Of a DNA stretch of 64,000 nucleotides, positions 11,771 to 22,362 are shown one piece after another. Position numbers and translations under genes: made by a program. This DNA comes from Combretum micranthum (Eukaryota; Streptophyta; Magnoliopsida; Myrtales; Combretaceae). The notes beneath the pieces were generated by a model that made no database searches, was not told the DNA's origin, and saw only the letters and a list, made by a program, of their open reading frames with translations. The stretch covers positions 62,001 through 126,000 of the forward strand of contig JAMXBD010000207.1 of assembly GCA_024138025.1 (NCBI GenBank), given 5' to 3'. Position 1 is the stretch's first letter. Every line of letters begins with the position of its first letter.

Positions 11771-11990
11771 TGTGATATCCTTCAAATATAAAGTGATGGA
11801 ACTCTACTAATCGAGGCATCTTTTTGTATAATGGCTTAAATTTTATTAGAACTCTAAAGTTAAGCATACTCAGTAGGGAATACTCCTATGATGCGTGACC
11901 TCATGGGAAGTAGCTGGCACTAAGGATAAAAACATACGCTATCTTGCCAAGCAGACAATACCTTGGTGAGTAGAGTTTCGGGTTGTTAAA
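11771..11990 (+). repeat. Cassandra right LTR with 5S-like core
   Basis: About 220 bases, starting TGTGATATCC. The 5S-like core is 11848-11920, with AGAACTCTAAAGTTAAGCA and a TGACCTCATGGGAAGT stretch close to plant 5S. This copy keeps the GGGAAGT tail that the left LTR has lost. Confidence 0.8.
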
Positions 11991-12202
11991 AAATGTATGC
12001 GATATTTCAAGATTTTCAATTGGATGTAAATCGTTTTGATCAAACATATGTTGTACCATTAGAGACAACTATAAGGTCCTGTCTAGCATTTATAATTATA
12101 ATTTGCAAAACTATTGCTGAATTAATCACAATTCTCTATCTGACATCCTCAATATTTAAAGCTCCTTTAAATAAAAAATACTTTGAAGATGTCATATTAC
12201 AG

Positions 12203-12366
12203 TGCATTTGGTTCGTTGGTTTGACATCAATTTAGCATCTATTTCATGTCTTTTTTAATCAGATTATTCATTAAATAAAATAAATAAAAAAAATAGATAT
12301 TTTTTCTTATAAATTGACTTTGCATATTAGATACAGATGAAAAAAAGACCATCCAAATAGACCCTT
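12203..12366. repeat. TTTGG-ended MITE, related to TTTGGATT family (copy 2)
   Basis: Left GTGCATTTGGTTCG and ATCTATTTCATGTC; right GACCATCCAAATAG. The arrangement resembles the other copies but this copy is the most diverged. The DNA around it (11991-12480) holds no gene. Confidence 0.35.
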
Positions 12367-12480
12367 AATATGTAAGAAAAAAAAAAAACCATTTTCTTGA
12401 TTTTTTTTTCTATTTTAAAATTACTTAAAATTTATTTATATTATTTATCGAATCAAGTCCACAATATATATCTTAAAAAA

Positions 12481-13058
12481 TAGGACCGCAAAAAAGCCAA
12501 GCTGAGCAAAGCTTTTGAAATTCTAGGATTAACTCATTTAAAATTTATTAAGTTTGAGCTCGAGTTGACCTTTTTATCGAGCTTGAAATTTAGGCTTGAT
12601 TCCAGCTTGTTTATGAAACAAGCTTGAACCAAGACAAACTTTTTATCAAGTCTAGGATTTAAGCTCAAACTTGACTCGTTTATATAGCTTATTTCCCATT
12701 TTTTTGAAAAACTTAATATATAATATACATAAGTGATGTTACACACACACATACACACACAAATATTAAATAAAAATTTGTTTTTGTTGTTTTAATTATG
12801 TAGTTACATATAAGATATCATGTATAAAAAATCACAAATCTACGAATGAGCATATTAACAAGCCTACTCACGAGTATGTAAACAAGCTTAAATGAGCTTG
12901 TTCACCAACCGGCTCGCAAGCCTAAATTAAAACTTGACTTTAGCTTGTATAGATAAACAAGTTTTACTTTACGTTTGAGGGCGGCTCATTTACTAATTAA
13001 GTTCAAGTTGAATCGTACTCAAATAGCTCGTGAGCAGCTCGGCCCATTTGTAGCCCTA
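12481..13058. mobile_element. hAT-like element, TAGGGCTGCAAACGAG family (copy 3)
   Basis: The left end is TAGGACCGCAAAAAAGCC; the right end, read inward, is TAGGGCTACAAATGGGCC. Flanks ttaaaaaa (12473-12480) and ttaaaaca (13059-13066) match at 7 of 8, an almost intact TSD. The interior carries GAGCTCGAG/GCTTGTTTA motifs as in copy 2, about 500 bp away. It is 578 bp with no coding capacity. Confidence 0.7.
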
Positions 13059-13066
13059 TTAAAACA

Positions 13067-13630
13067 ATATGTAAAAGAAAGAATTATTTGCTTTTTTTTT
13101 TATCCTCGTAAGATAGGTTTTAGACTTGCGATTTTATGTGGAATCATCAAATGGTTTGTATAATAGGAACGTAGAATTGAAACATAAATCATAAGTTTCT
13201 ACAATCTATATAAAATAGTTTTGAAAAATTATACATATCCTCATAGAAATTGTAAAAAACTTGAGATACATAACAGATGTAAAAAAAATAAAGAAATTAG
13301 ATTCCTCTTTAGAATAACTCTTAATATATAATATAGCATATAAAAAAAAGTGCAAATGAAGTTATATAAAGTTCTTATTATTTTATTTAAAAAAGAGTAA
13401 GTAGAGTCATAATTAAGTTTTTGTTATTTTGTTTGAAAAAAAAGTTATGAATTAAAAAAGAATAAAACTTTTAAACTTCTTTCAAATTCTTAATTATATA
13501 AATAAAATAAATAAGTTTTCTTATAAACTTTATGACTATAACTCGACTTGAAATGAATTTTATAAATGTAGAATAGGGAGTTGGGGGAGGGAAGGAAAAG
13601 TTAGATAGAAGAAAAGTGAGAAAATAAAAT
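13067..13630. other. AT-rich intergenic DNA
   Basis: No gene recognised. The stretch just before 13631 is purine-rich (GGAGGGAAGGAAAAG) and resembles the right flank of a GTGTTTGG-ended MITE. Confidence 0.5.
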
Positions 13631-15320
13631 TGAATCTGCCAAACACGCATTTAGAGGTACGGTGCAGACTTTTTTAAGGGCATTATAGAAGTACGGTGCG
13701 GAAATGAGATCTACATATAAAACTGCTTTTATGTATTATAATAAGGGTTAATTATAAAAAATCTTATCTATGTTGTAATATTTTTTATAATCAATTTAAT
13801 CGTGTTATTTATTTATTTTTTTGTGATAAATAATTGACTAGTATCACACTCTATTTTGTTTTGTCAAATAAATAATTATTTTCATTGCCGAAACTCACTT
13901 TTCTCATCCCAAGCAACTGAAAGAATAAAATTATGACTAGTGACAAGAAATTGACATATTCTCATCCTTTGCTGGATGGTTCCCCACAGCAATAAGTTCA
14001 CCAGTAAAGCTGGTGAAGATCATCTTGTCAAGTCTGTCCTTTTTGACCCTTAATATTGCTTTTTTCTTTCTTTTTTTTGAAGTAATCAAGGTTTTATTTA
14101 ATCTAATCAAAGATGGAAGTTTTGTTAGACTATGTATATATACTTGGGACCGCCATGCTAGAAATTCTTTTGTTTTAAATTTTGAAACAAATGCTTTACA
14201 GTTTGGACAAAAAGGGACCGATGTTTGTAGGATGTCAAAGAAGAGTACTTACTATTCGGTATAATGTCTGCTGGTCCGACAATGAAGAAAATGAAGATGA
14301 TAGACCAAAATAGAATTTTTCATTTAGTTATCTTTACTTTTTAGTAACATCTTCTATTGTCCTTGTAAGGGTTAATTACCCAAAAAAAAAAAAACCATTA
14401 TTTTAGTGTTTATGCAATTAGATGGCCCGAATAATATATATTTTTCAAAAAATTATAAATTTGTATTACGCTCCGTTTTATTCCGTGAAATAAACTGTTA
14501 TTTTCTTAACATAATAATCACGTGATTATTTAAATAATAATAATAATTCTCAGCCAAATGGACAGAAAGAACAAAACTTCAAAAAGCTTCCTTAGAGTTA
14601 GAGCAATGGTCATCATCACCGACAGACGATAATTCGACATACTAAAAGCTACTCATCTTCATTTTCTTCATTGTCGGACCAGCAGACATTATACCGAATA
14701 GTAAGTACTCTTCTTTGACATCCTACAAACATCGGTCCCTTTTTGTCCAAACTGTAAAGCATTTGTTTCAAAATTTAAAACAAAAGAATTTCTAGCATGG
14801 CGGTCCCAAGTATATATACATAGTCTAACAAAACTTCCATCTTTGATTAGATTAAATAAAACCTTGATTACTTCAAAAAAAAGAAAGAAAAAAGCAATAT
14901 TAAGGGTCAAAAGGACAGACTTGACAAGATGATCTTCACCAGCTTTACTGGTGAACTTATTGCTGTGGGGAACCATCCAGCAAAGGATGAGAATATGTCA
15001 ATTTCTTGTCACTAGTCATAATTTTATTCTTTCAGTTGCTTGGGATGAGAAAAGTGAGTTTCGGCAATGAAAATAATTATTTATTTGACAAAACAAAATA
15101 GAGTGTGATACTAGTCAATTATTTATCAAAAAAAATAAATAAATAACACGATTAAATTGATTATAAAAAATATTACAACATAGATAAGATTTTTTATAAT
15201 TAACCCTTATTATAATACATAAAAGCAGTTTTATATGTAGATCTCATTTCCGCACCGTACTTCTATAATGCCCTTAAAAAAGTCTGCACCGTACCTCTAA
15301 ATGCGTGTTTGGCAGATTCA
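13631..15320. repeat. Long, nearly perfect palindrome (arms ~670 bp, spacer 352 bp)
   Basis: The left arm is 13631-14300 and the right arm 14653-15320, its reverse complement. Reading the arms against each other shows only a one-base T-run difference (left near 14040, right near 14910) and a small change in a T/GTG run (near 13821), so identity is about 99 percent. Each arm contains the same open frame of about 80 to 95 codons, facing the spacer from both sides; its peptide matches no family I know and is probably a shadow or gene fragment. The outer ends read TGAATCTGCCAAACACGC. No target duplication flanks it. Transcription through the arms would give a hairpin RNA. Confidence 0.9.
14301..14652. 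repeat. Palindrome spacer with a diverged copy of part of the arm
   Basis: Spacer 14367-14575 parallels arm 13745-13925: both contain AAGGGTTAATTA, then a TTTTGTTTTGTCAAATAA-like motif (spacer TTTTATTCCGTGAAATAA), a TTATTTTC motif and GAAAGAAYAAAA. It therefore looks like an older relative of the arm in the left-arm orientation. Confidence 0.5.
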
Positions 15321-16149
15321 CCATCATCAAATAAATATGTAATTCACCATATACTTTTATTTAATTATAAATAAAATGAATCTATCAATAAGTTAAAAAA
15401 ACTATGATTTGTTCAAAACTTTTTTTTTTTTTTTTCAGGTTCACTTGAAACCCATTATGTTTCAAGAGCAAATTCGCCCTCGTCAAATATAGAAAAGATC
15501 ACCATGATGAGTATTTATGTGCATATTTGTTTTTCTTTCAATGAGAGAATCAATTATTTCATAAGCTTGACAAAGGGCCAACCAAATAAACCCCGCACAC
15601 AATGCCATCTTTCAATTTCCGCTTTATTAAAATAGAATTGATATTTTGTATTATGAAATATTTTTTTTTATAAATTTCACTAAAAGAAATATTTATTCTA
15701 TGTAAAATAGAATAAAAGAGAAATCTTTATTCATTCCCTTTGCTAGAAGAATGAACAAAATGCATACTTTATTTAAAAAAATATACCTAATTATAAAATA
15801 AAAAAGTTGCTATTCTTTTTCAATTTAATTTTCTTCCTACGAACTAAACATAACGTAACTTGTAATAGCATTGTTGATGTACCTAAGAACTCTTGTAAAA
15901 ATTTTAAAATTCAAAATTTTATAGTTCGACCAAAGTCCACGAAAAATTTAATCAAGCATATTCTACTAAAAATTGTGAAAATAAAAAATATTAATTTAAT
16001 TGATGTTTCATAATAATTTCATGGCTTATTGACCTATGGTTATTCGGTTTTGCAAAAACATAACCGGTAGTTATTTTTTTTTACAGTTGACTCACTTGAA
16101 TTTTACACCATCTTGTTCCGTTTAAATTGCTATTGATTTGAACACATGT
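15321..16149. other. AT-rich intergenic DNA
   Basis: No gene recognised. A T homopolymer lies at 15419-15435. Confidence 0.5.
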
Positions 16150-16549
16150 TGTTAGACCCCTGTCATGTAAAGCCAGCCCAGTCCACTCACAAACCCTAAA
16201 ATCCAATTCTCTCTTCCTCATAGAGTAACAAAGCCAAGTGACTCTCAAACTTCTCTCTCTCTCGTGTTTCCTATTATGAACCCTAATTCTATTCTAACCG
16301 TTTTGATGTTGTAGGTGAAGGTAGATGTTGGTGATGGAAGATGATAGTTTGGTTAATTCGAGAGAACCACTCTTCGTAAATCTCACTCGAGATTTTCAGA
16401 TTTCACTAATGGGTTTGATAGCCTTTTATTCCCTGTTTCCTCATGTATTTATACAAATCCTATGCTGTTACAATCATAACCACTTGTACAACTGATTTTC
16501 TGTTTCTTTACCTAACTCTAGTTTATTTTCCTAACTCTAGTCCGTAACA
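16150..16549 (-). repeat. LTR of gag-only element (3' LTR in element orientation)
   Basis: 400 bases, ending in TAACA next to the polypurine tract. Differences from the other LTR are mostly transitions plus a CT microsatellite length change. Confidence 0.9.
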
Positions 16550-18861
16550 TTTCTCCCCTCCTCAAAATCAACCTTGTCCTCAAGGTTGGATGATATTTTC
16601 GACCCATTGTTGTGTACAGTAATGTTATGTTCCCCAATTGCATGAACAAAGTAATTTGCTGCTTGTTGTGAGATGATATTTGTTATTGCTATGATGATGG
16701 GGAAAAATTTGTTGACAGATAGAAATTTGTGATTGAAAAACCCTCTGAGCGATAGAACCAAAGTGATGGCTCTATAGTCCACTTCCTGTCCTATTTGTAA
16801 AACCGCGTGCTGGCTCTTTAGTGAAAGTATCCCCTGCTGTAACTTGTAACTACTGTCCCTTGCATGAACTGATTGTTGTGTCTAGAGCTAACCCAGAAGT
16901 AAGGTCTGCCTACACCCATTTATCCCCTGTTCTGGTGGGAATATGGCAATGATGATAGGGATCGTAATTTGAAAAGAACACCTAGCTACCCATAGTAATA
17001 TGAAGGCAGTAGGATGTGTGTAAAAAAGATATCCCTGAGCCAAAGGAGGGTTATAGCTCCATGTTCCATCCGACATTCGAATGTCCCACAAATAGCTATG
17101 ATAAAAATAGTGGATGGGATTAGAATCCCTCTGAGCTAAAAATCCCAAATTTGGTGGTCTTGTATTCCATTTCTAATCCCACTGTTGTCTGCAATATATG
17201 TAATCCATTGAAAAATGTATCTCATATGGTGAATTGGCTTGATAATTGTGGTACTGAGATGCCTCAGAGCCAAAAGAATCCCTGGTGAGCATGAATATCT
17301 GGTAGACTGAGAGTGTTGAAGTAGGACTATATGTCCATGTGCCATCCCAGCTTCTAATAGGCAATGATGAGAGGATATAGAAATCCTCTTGAGCCAATTG
17401 TGTAAGACCCTGAACTAGTTGCTGGTTATGACCCCATGATTCGTCCCCTAGATGAAGTTTCTGATAATATGGCCATGATGAGAGGAATAGGTGTGAGAAA
17501 CAATAGCTACCCAATTTGTGCTTACAAACATAATTGCTGGCGGTAATCGTTTGATGAACTAAATCCTCTTGAGCCACCCTATAAACCTCACAAATACCCC
17601 TGATTTCAAAAGTTGCAATTTTCTCCACCAAGGATGTCCTGTGTTGTATCATTTTTTGATTCTCACTTAAATGAAATCTCTGAGTTGTGGCTGCATCAAG
17701 AACCCAAGTAATTGCTGAATCATCTAACATATCTTCGCGCATGTGATATTGCATTTCAAATGCATATTGTTCAACATTTTGCATGAAATAGCCAGGGTTA
17801 AAGTCATGATCTTGCAGAGGAACAAGCATATCATCCTTGTGCAGCTTGCAGCTTCGATCAACATCAGTAAGTACCTTAACTCTGTCTTTAGATTGCAAGT
17901 CGAAATCTTAGTATACTTCATGTTCCCATTGATAATCCTGTACAACTTTATTCTCTACCACTATAGGCTTAGGGTCAACTAATTGTACAGCATTGAAAAT
18001 AAATTTTTCAAAATGATTCACCCTAGGTTCTACCGCATCCACATGCTTATACTGAAGTACTATTGTTTGCTGAAAATCATCCACATGCTGATCTGAACAT
18101 TCTAGTAATCCTACCATGTTATCTAATGTTAGAACTCCATATGCTTGAGTAAGAGTAATCTCATTGTCAGCAGCACTACTTGTATGTTCATGCCATGGAT
18201 CATTCCTTATATCAAATCTATCTTCTTGCCAATCATACTCAAAAGGACCATATTGCACCATTAAAGCTTTAACAAAATGATCTTATGTGTGAAAGTAATT
18301 GAGTTTTTGCATGAAATCATACCATGAAAAAGCACAATCTTGCATGGCAAAAAATGCTAGTTTAGGGTAGAATTCCTCCTCTATATGATAGAAATCGAAA
18401 AAGCATTCCACATGAAGCACCCAAAAGATTGGATCAATACCACAAAATTTAGGTATATCTTCCTTAATGATGACAAGGAGCGATGGAGAAAGGGAAGATA
18501 GGGAAACTTCATGCATTTGTATGTAAAAAGGTAAATTCAATCTCAATCTATCTACCCTTGAATTTATAAACTGTAATGCATAGTCTGGATTACTAACCAT
18601 TTCATTTACACTTTTTTCATCAGAAAATGGAAGGTGAAACCGTCACATGGAAGTCGTGGAAGATGACCCGGATGATGGTGAAGACTCTCCTGAGGTAATA
18701 GAAGGATCGTGATCCATTTTTGGTCTGGAAATTTGCTTCGAATCCTTATTGTGTTGCTGTTCCGTTACAGATCCCGTTGGTGAGTGCAACTTTGAAATCC
18801 AAGAATCTAGAATAGCATGAATCCTTGCAAAATTCTCCGCCAAATCGTCATTGGCAGCCAC
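16537..18861 (-). pseudogene. Gag-like polyprotein ORF, 775 codons with six in-frame stops
   Basis: From ATG 18861 a single reading frame runs to 16537 inside the 3' LTR with no frameshift. It is cut by TGA at 18643 and TAA/TAG at 18283, 17908, 17173, 16888 and 16882. Codons about 134-215 carry the retrotransposon gag pattern (IPKF-G-DP--W, then FF-F, then A--W). The region after codon ~320 has no recognised domain but holds a loose repeat built on DGTWTYSP / DGTWSYNP, each after an LAQ-D motif. The C terminus, NLEDKVDFEEG, resembles the tail of Ty3-gypsy polyproteins, so the parent was probably a gypsy element that lost its pol core. Its product would have been capsid-like. Stops without indels suggest base-substitution decay. 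Confidence 0.75.
16550..16563 (-). promoter_or_regulatory. Polypurine tract of gag-only element
   Basis: On the minus strand it reads GAGGAGGGGAGAAA immediately before TGTTACGG, the start of the 3' LTR. It primes plus-strand DNA synthesis in such elements and fixes the element orientation. Confidence 0.8.
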
Positions 18862-18978
18862 TGTAAAATCAAGAAGAAAATTGGAAGATCAAGATCGGAG
18901 AATGAAGATCAAGAATGGAAAATCAAGAATGGAAGATCAAGATCAAGAATGGAGGCTGATTAGGGACGAGAGCACCAA

Positions 18979-19376
18979 TGTTGGACCCCTGTCATGTAAA
19001 GCCAGCCCAGTCCACTCACAAACCCTAAAATCCGATTCTCTCTTCCTCACAGAGTAACAAAGGTAAGTGACTCTCTCTCTCTCTCTCTCATGTTTTCCTA
19101 TTATGAACCCTAATTCTATTCTAACCGTTTTGATGTTGCAGGTGAAGGTAGATGTTGGTGATGGAAGATGATAGTTTGGTTAATTCAAGAGAACCACTCT
19201 CCATAAATCTCACTCGAGATTTCCAGATTTCACTAATGGGTTTGATAGCCTTTTATTCCTTGTTTCCTCATGTATTTATACAAATCCTATGCTGTTACAA
19301 TCATAACCACTTGTACAACTGATTTTCTGTTTCTTTACCTAACTCTAGTTTATTTTCCTAACTCTAGTCCGTAACA
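18979..19376 (-). repeat. LTR of gag-only element (5' LTR in element orientation)
   Basis: 398 bases. On the minus strand it begins TGTTACGGACTAGAG and ends GGGGTCCAACA. A GA-rich leader with repeats of ATCAAGAATGGA (18868-18955) separates the primer site from the gag start. Confidence 0.9.
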
Positions 19377-19381
19377 CATGT

Positions 19382-20867
19382 AGACATGCAGTGCACGCAT
19401 CTTCTTCATCCTTCATCCGAAATGCACAAAAGAATCAAACCAGATCAAACGAATCCAAACTTTAAATTTTGATAAATTGAATATAAGGATTTACATTGAA
19501 ACTCCCATAGAACTCATATTAGATTACGGAGAAGTAACCGGAGTATATGACATTTCATATCAATCTAATTGGAGTATACCCAGAGTACCATTTTATCAAG
19601 GATAAAAAAAAAGGACAACAACATTATCTTCTTCTTCTTCAAACACTTCCCTCTCGGCTCTACATCTCTCTCTCTAAACTCTCATATCCTTCAACCTCGC
19701 CCTATGAACTCCATAGGTCCGAAAATCCAATACATCAAATTGAGAAACGTCGAACCACCTCCATACTCCTCATAACCAAAACCCACAACATCACTATTAG
19801 TAGGAGCAATTTCCTCCCCAATTCAAGACAAACTTGATATGATCTAGAAAATTTAGTTAAAGCCATCTTCTCTCTAAACTTAAACTCACCATAGCCAATA
19901 ACGACTTGCGTCACATGAAACCCATTGCCATCAAGTTATCTTGGCACAACTCATTGAGTTAACTCATTCACTAGAGCCAAGTTCCTAATTAAAACCTAGA
20001 AGTTGAACCACCAAGTTTGACGCCATCATCGCACTTCGAAACCTCCATCACCACCAAAGACCTAACCCAACATGCAAATCATCATTGAATATTGTCCATG
20101 CCACTAGAATTCTATCATGCCAAGCTTGAGTTCATGTAAGTGACTGACCTAATCTCATCTACTAAGTGACCCATTAACTAACCTACATGCCTAACTTATA
20201 GACAAATTTAGATGTGGGGTGTTTTTATTATCATATGCTTGACATGTGTTCACATTAACGATAATTTCAATAGAATTAGATGAAAGAAAATTCAATTAGT
20301 CAATTATCTAAAAAAATAATATAAGTCATGTTTTTATAAAATCACATAATACAAGTCGTTTTTCCTTTTAAATTAATCCTAATTTTATTTTCCAGCCAAA
20401 AAAAAAAAAAAAAATCTCCCCACATGAATATGGAGACATTATTCTATGTACCCGAAATGATTAAAAATTCAAAATAATTGTTAAAAGTTTTTTCACAAAC
20501 CCCAATTTACCTCCCTACTTTCATCTATCCACAGAACATGGACATATACGGGACACGATGGTCGTTCCAAGTTTAGTTCCACAATAAATTAAATTAATGC
20601 GTCCAAGAAAGCAATAGGTTTAGCTGACATCAATAAGTGTGGGACCCACTGACAAGATAATAGAGCCGTTGCGGTTGGCAACAGCTGTATTGCACCGAAT
20701 ACAAGGAAAAGTCCTAAAAGAAAAAGAGGACCCTGTCAACTCTCGGTCAGTTCGGTCAGCCCCAGCTTCATATGTCAGAAAGAGCCCCATTTCCCATGTG
20801 CTTCAACGGTCCGACCGGGCAGCCCACCCGTTACAAACCCCACCAGTTTCTCTCTCCTCCCAGCACC
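19382..20867. other. Intergenic DNA and upstream region of the AG-peptide gene
   Basis: No gene recognised in 19382-20500. The last ~350 bases become less AT-rich toward the TATA box at 20868 and probably form the promoter of the downstream gene. Short open frames here lack family motifs. Confidence 0.5.
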
Positions 20868-20874
20868 TATAAAT
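20868..20874 (+). promoter_or_regulatory. TATA box of AG-peptide gene
   Basis: TATAAAT about 150 bases before the start codon, preceded by a pyrimidine-rich patch (TTTCTCTCTCCTCCC). This places transcription start near 20900 and gives a 5' UTR of about 115 bases. Confidence 0.65.
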
Positions 20875-21016
20875 ATCACGCTTTGCTTGCCCACTTGCCG
20901 TTGTCCCGTAGCATTCTACACCATATCACCAAGTTGCAGCGCCCTCGTCATATTCGAAAACAAAAGGTGTGCTGTTTCTGTTAATATACAACTTTTCAAA
21001 GAAAAAAAAATTCCAA

Positions 21017-21196
21017 ATGGAGGCAATGAGAATGAGACTGTTTCTCGCCGTGGTCGTGGTGGTCAGGGCAGCTTCAGCCGTCCAGAATGTGGCTGCCGCC
21101 GATGCACCTGCCCCGAGCCCCACCTCCGACGCCACCATCTTCGTGCCCACCCTATTTGCTTCCCTAGCCGCCTTTGCATTTGGATTTCTATTTTAA
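21017..21196 (+). CDS. Arabinogalactan peptide precursor (AG peptide)
   Basis: The 59-residue product is a classical arabinogalactan peptide. It has an N-terminal hydrophobic signal peptide (residues ~1-27), then a very short mature core, ADAPAPSPTSDA, whose Ala-Pro and Ser-Pro dipeptides are the usual hydroxylation and O-arabinogalactan sites. A C-terminal hydrophobic GPI-anchor signal ends FASLAAFAFGFLF. Family members lose both ends and remain as a 10-13 residue glycopeptide tethered outside the plasma membrane. I chose ATG 21017 because it gives the usual family length and opens the signal peptide (MEAMRMRLFLAVVVVV); an upstream in-frame ATG at 20969 adds 16 residues of no family character. 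It is intronless, as is common for the family. It resembles the AGP12/13/14 group. Confidence 0.9.
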   Translation: MEAMRMRLFLAVVVVVRAASAVQNVAAADAPAPSPTSDATIFVPTLFASLAAFAFGFLF

Positions 21197-22362
21197 GTAA
21201 AATTATACAATGAGTGTGGTACTGTGGTTGGAGATTTAATTTTAAACTTTTATCATTTTTTTTATGTTGTTTTGGGTATTCTATTCTTTCTTGTGACTAT
21301 AGGCACATCACACATTGCTAGAGGGATCATTTTGTTGTTCTTTGGCCAATGATGTTATGGCATTACTTCTGTAAAATTATAATGTGATTTGTTTGGATTG
21401 TGATTCTTTGTATATGGTTAATTCGTCCCACTTCTTCTAATTCATTAATTATATTTAGCGCTTTGAATGCTATAAGCATTATATAATAATTATTAAGAAT
21501 TTTTTGCATTAATTTGACCAATATAATAAATGAAACCATATATTTAATAATTCAATCGTTAAAATAAATATAATAATTAAAATATTTATTATTTTATTTA
21601 TTTGATCCGAGCTTATTAGATAGTGACAGACAAGCGGTTCGTCTAAATTAATAAATTACTATCTATCTTAAAATTCACTTTTTTGCTGACAGGTTGTACC
21701 GCAATCTATAGTGGGTCAAGATATATACCATATAATAAACTGCATTTACAAATTACATATTGGTTTCAGTGGGACGACACAGTACCGTCACCGACATAAC
21801 CGCGTGCGGAACCGACTACAATCACCAAAATGGTGGTTGTTGTTGTAATGAATTTAAGTTACTACTCAAATTCATTAGATGAAGACATGTGTCGGTGGTC
21901 TATTGTATATAATAAGAAGACTTCTACAACAAGAAATTCACCATTAAAAAGAAATGATTGGCACCCTGAATGGTCAAATTGATTGGGATGTTTTTAATTT
22001 CACTTGATAATTAGTATTTTTCGATTTTACTATCTTTGTATTAGTCTTATTTAAATGGACTATTGTTGGCATGACTTGTATAATATGCTCCGACTCTTTT
22101 ACTATCTTTGTATTAGTCTTATTACCTTTTATTCATGTTCTTAACTTTATTTTTGCCCTTCTGTGAGTTTAAAATATTTTCAAATTTTTACGAGTTAGTA
22201 GTCCTTATATTAATTTCATTAAGTTTTTCATCTATCATTAACATGGGGGATCACAATTACTTTAGATAAGTAATGTTGTTAAGTGTATTTAATTAGATAA
22301 AATAATTAAAGTAAATTAAAAATAAAGACAAAGCACCCACGAACCTGGTTAGCAGTGAGCAC
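21197..22362. other. AG-peptide 3' region and intergenic DNA
   Basis: The 3' UTR probably occupies the first 200-250 bases. Further on, a 27-base motif (TTTTACTATCTTTGTATTAG and 7 more) occurs twice, at about 22025-22051 and 22097-22123. No gene recognised. Confidence 0.5.

Larger units (their letters stand above)
9831..11990. mobile_element. Cassandra TRIM retrotransposon (interrupted by nested insertions)
   Basis: Two direct repeats, 9831-10040 and 11771-11990, begin TGTGATATC and end in GTTRTTA-like sequence. Each carries a 5S rRNA-like core, which defines the Cassandra family of terminal-repeat retrotransposons in miniature. A primer-binding site for initiator-Met tRNA (TGGAATCAGAGC, 11 of 12 to the usual TGGTATCAGAGC) sits at 10043-10054. 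A purine tract (TGGAGGAATA) precedes the right LTR. The flanks aaacg (9826-9830) and aaatg (11991-11995) look like a 5-bp TSD differing by one CpG transition. Without the nested insertion the element would be about 0.61 kb, a normal Cassandra size. It encodes no protein. Confidence 0.85.
16150..19376 (-). mobile_element. Gag-only (TR-GAG-like) non-autonomous LTR retrotransposon, complete with TSD
   Basis: Direct repeats 16150-16549 and 18979-19376 (~96 percent identical by eye) start TG and end CA. The flanks 16145-16149 and 19377-19381 are both catgt, a perfect 5-bp TSD. Orientation is minus: a polypurine tract (GAGGAGGGGAGAAA on the minus strand) abuts the downstream LTR at 16550-16563. A candidate primer-binding site (TTGGTGCTCTCGTCC) follows the upstream LTR at 18978. 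The interior has one long frame that is gag-like at its N terminus, with no protease, reverse transcriptase, RNase H or integrase. This architecture matches the TR-GAG class: LTRs plus gag only, depending on an autonomous partner. Confidence 0.85.

Noticed and set aside
9902..11920. 5S rRNA genes
   Set aside because: Both 5S-like stretches are diverged, partial and embedded in Cassandra LTRs. A functional gene would be ~120 bases of near-perfect match.
14013..14976. Two identical open frames on opposite strands, at first sight a duplicated gene
   Set aside because: They are the two arms of the palindrome. The peptide has no family motif and begins differently in each arm, so it is treated as shadow coding or a gene fragment.
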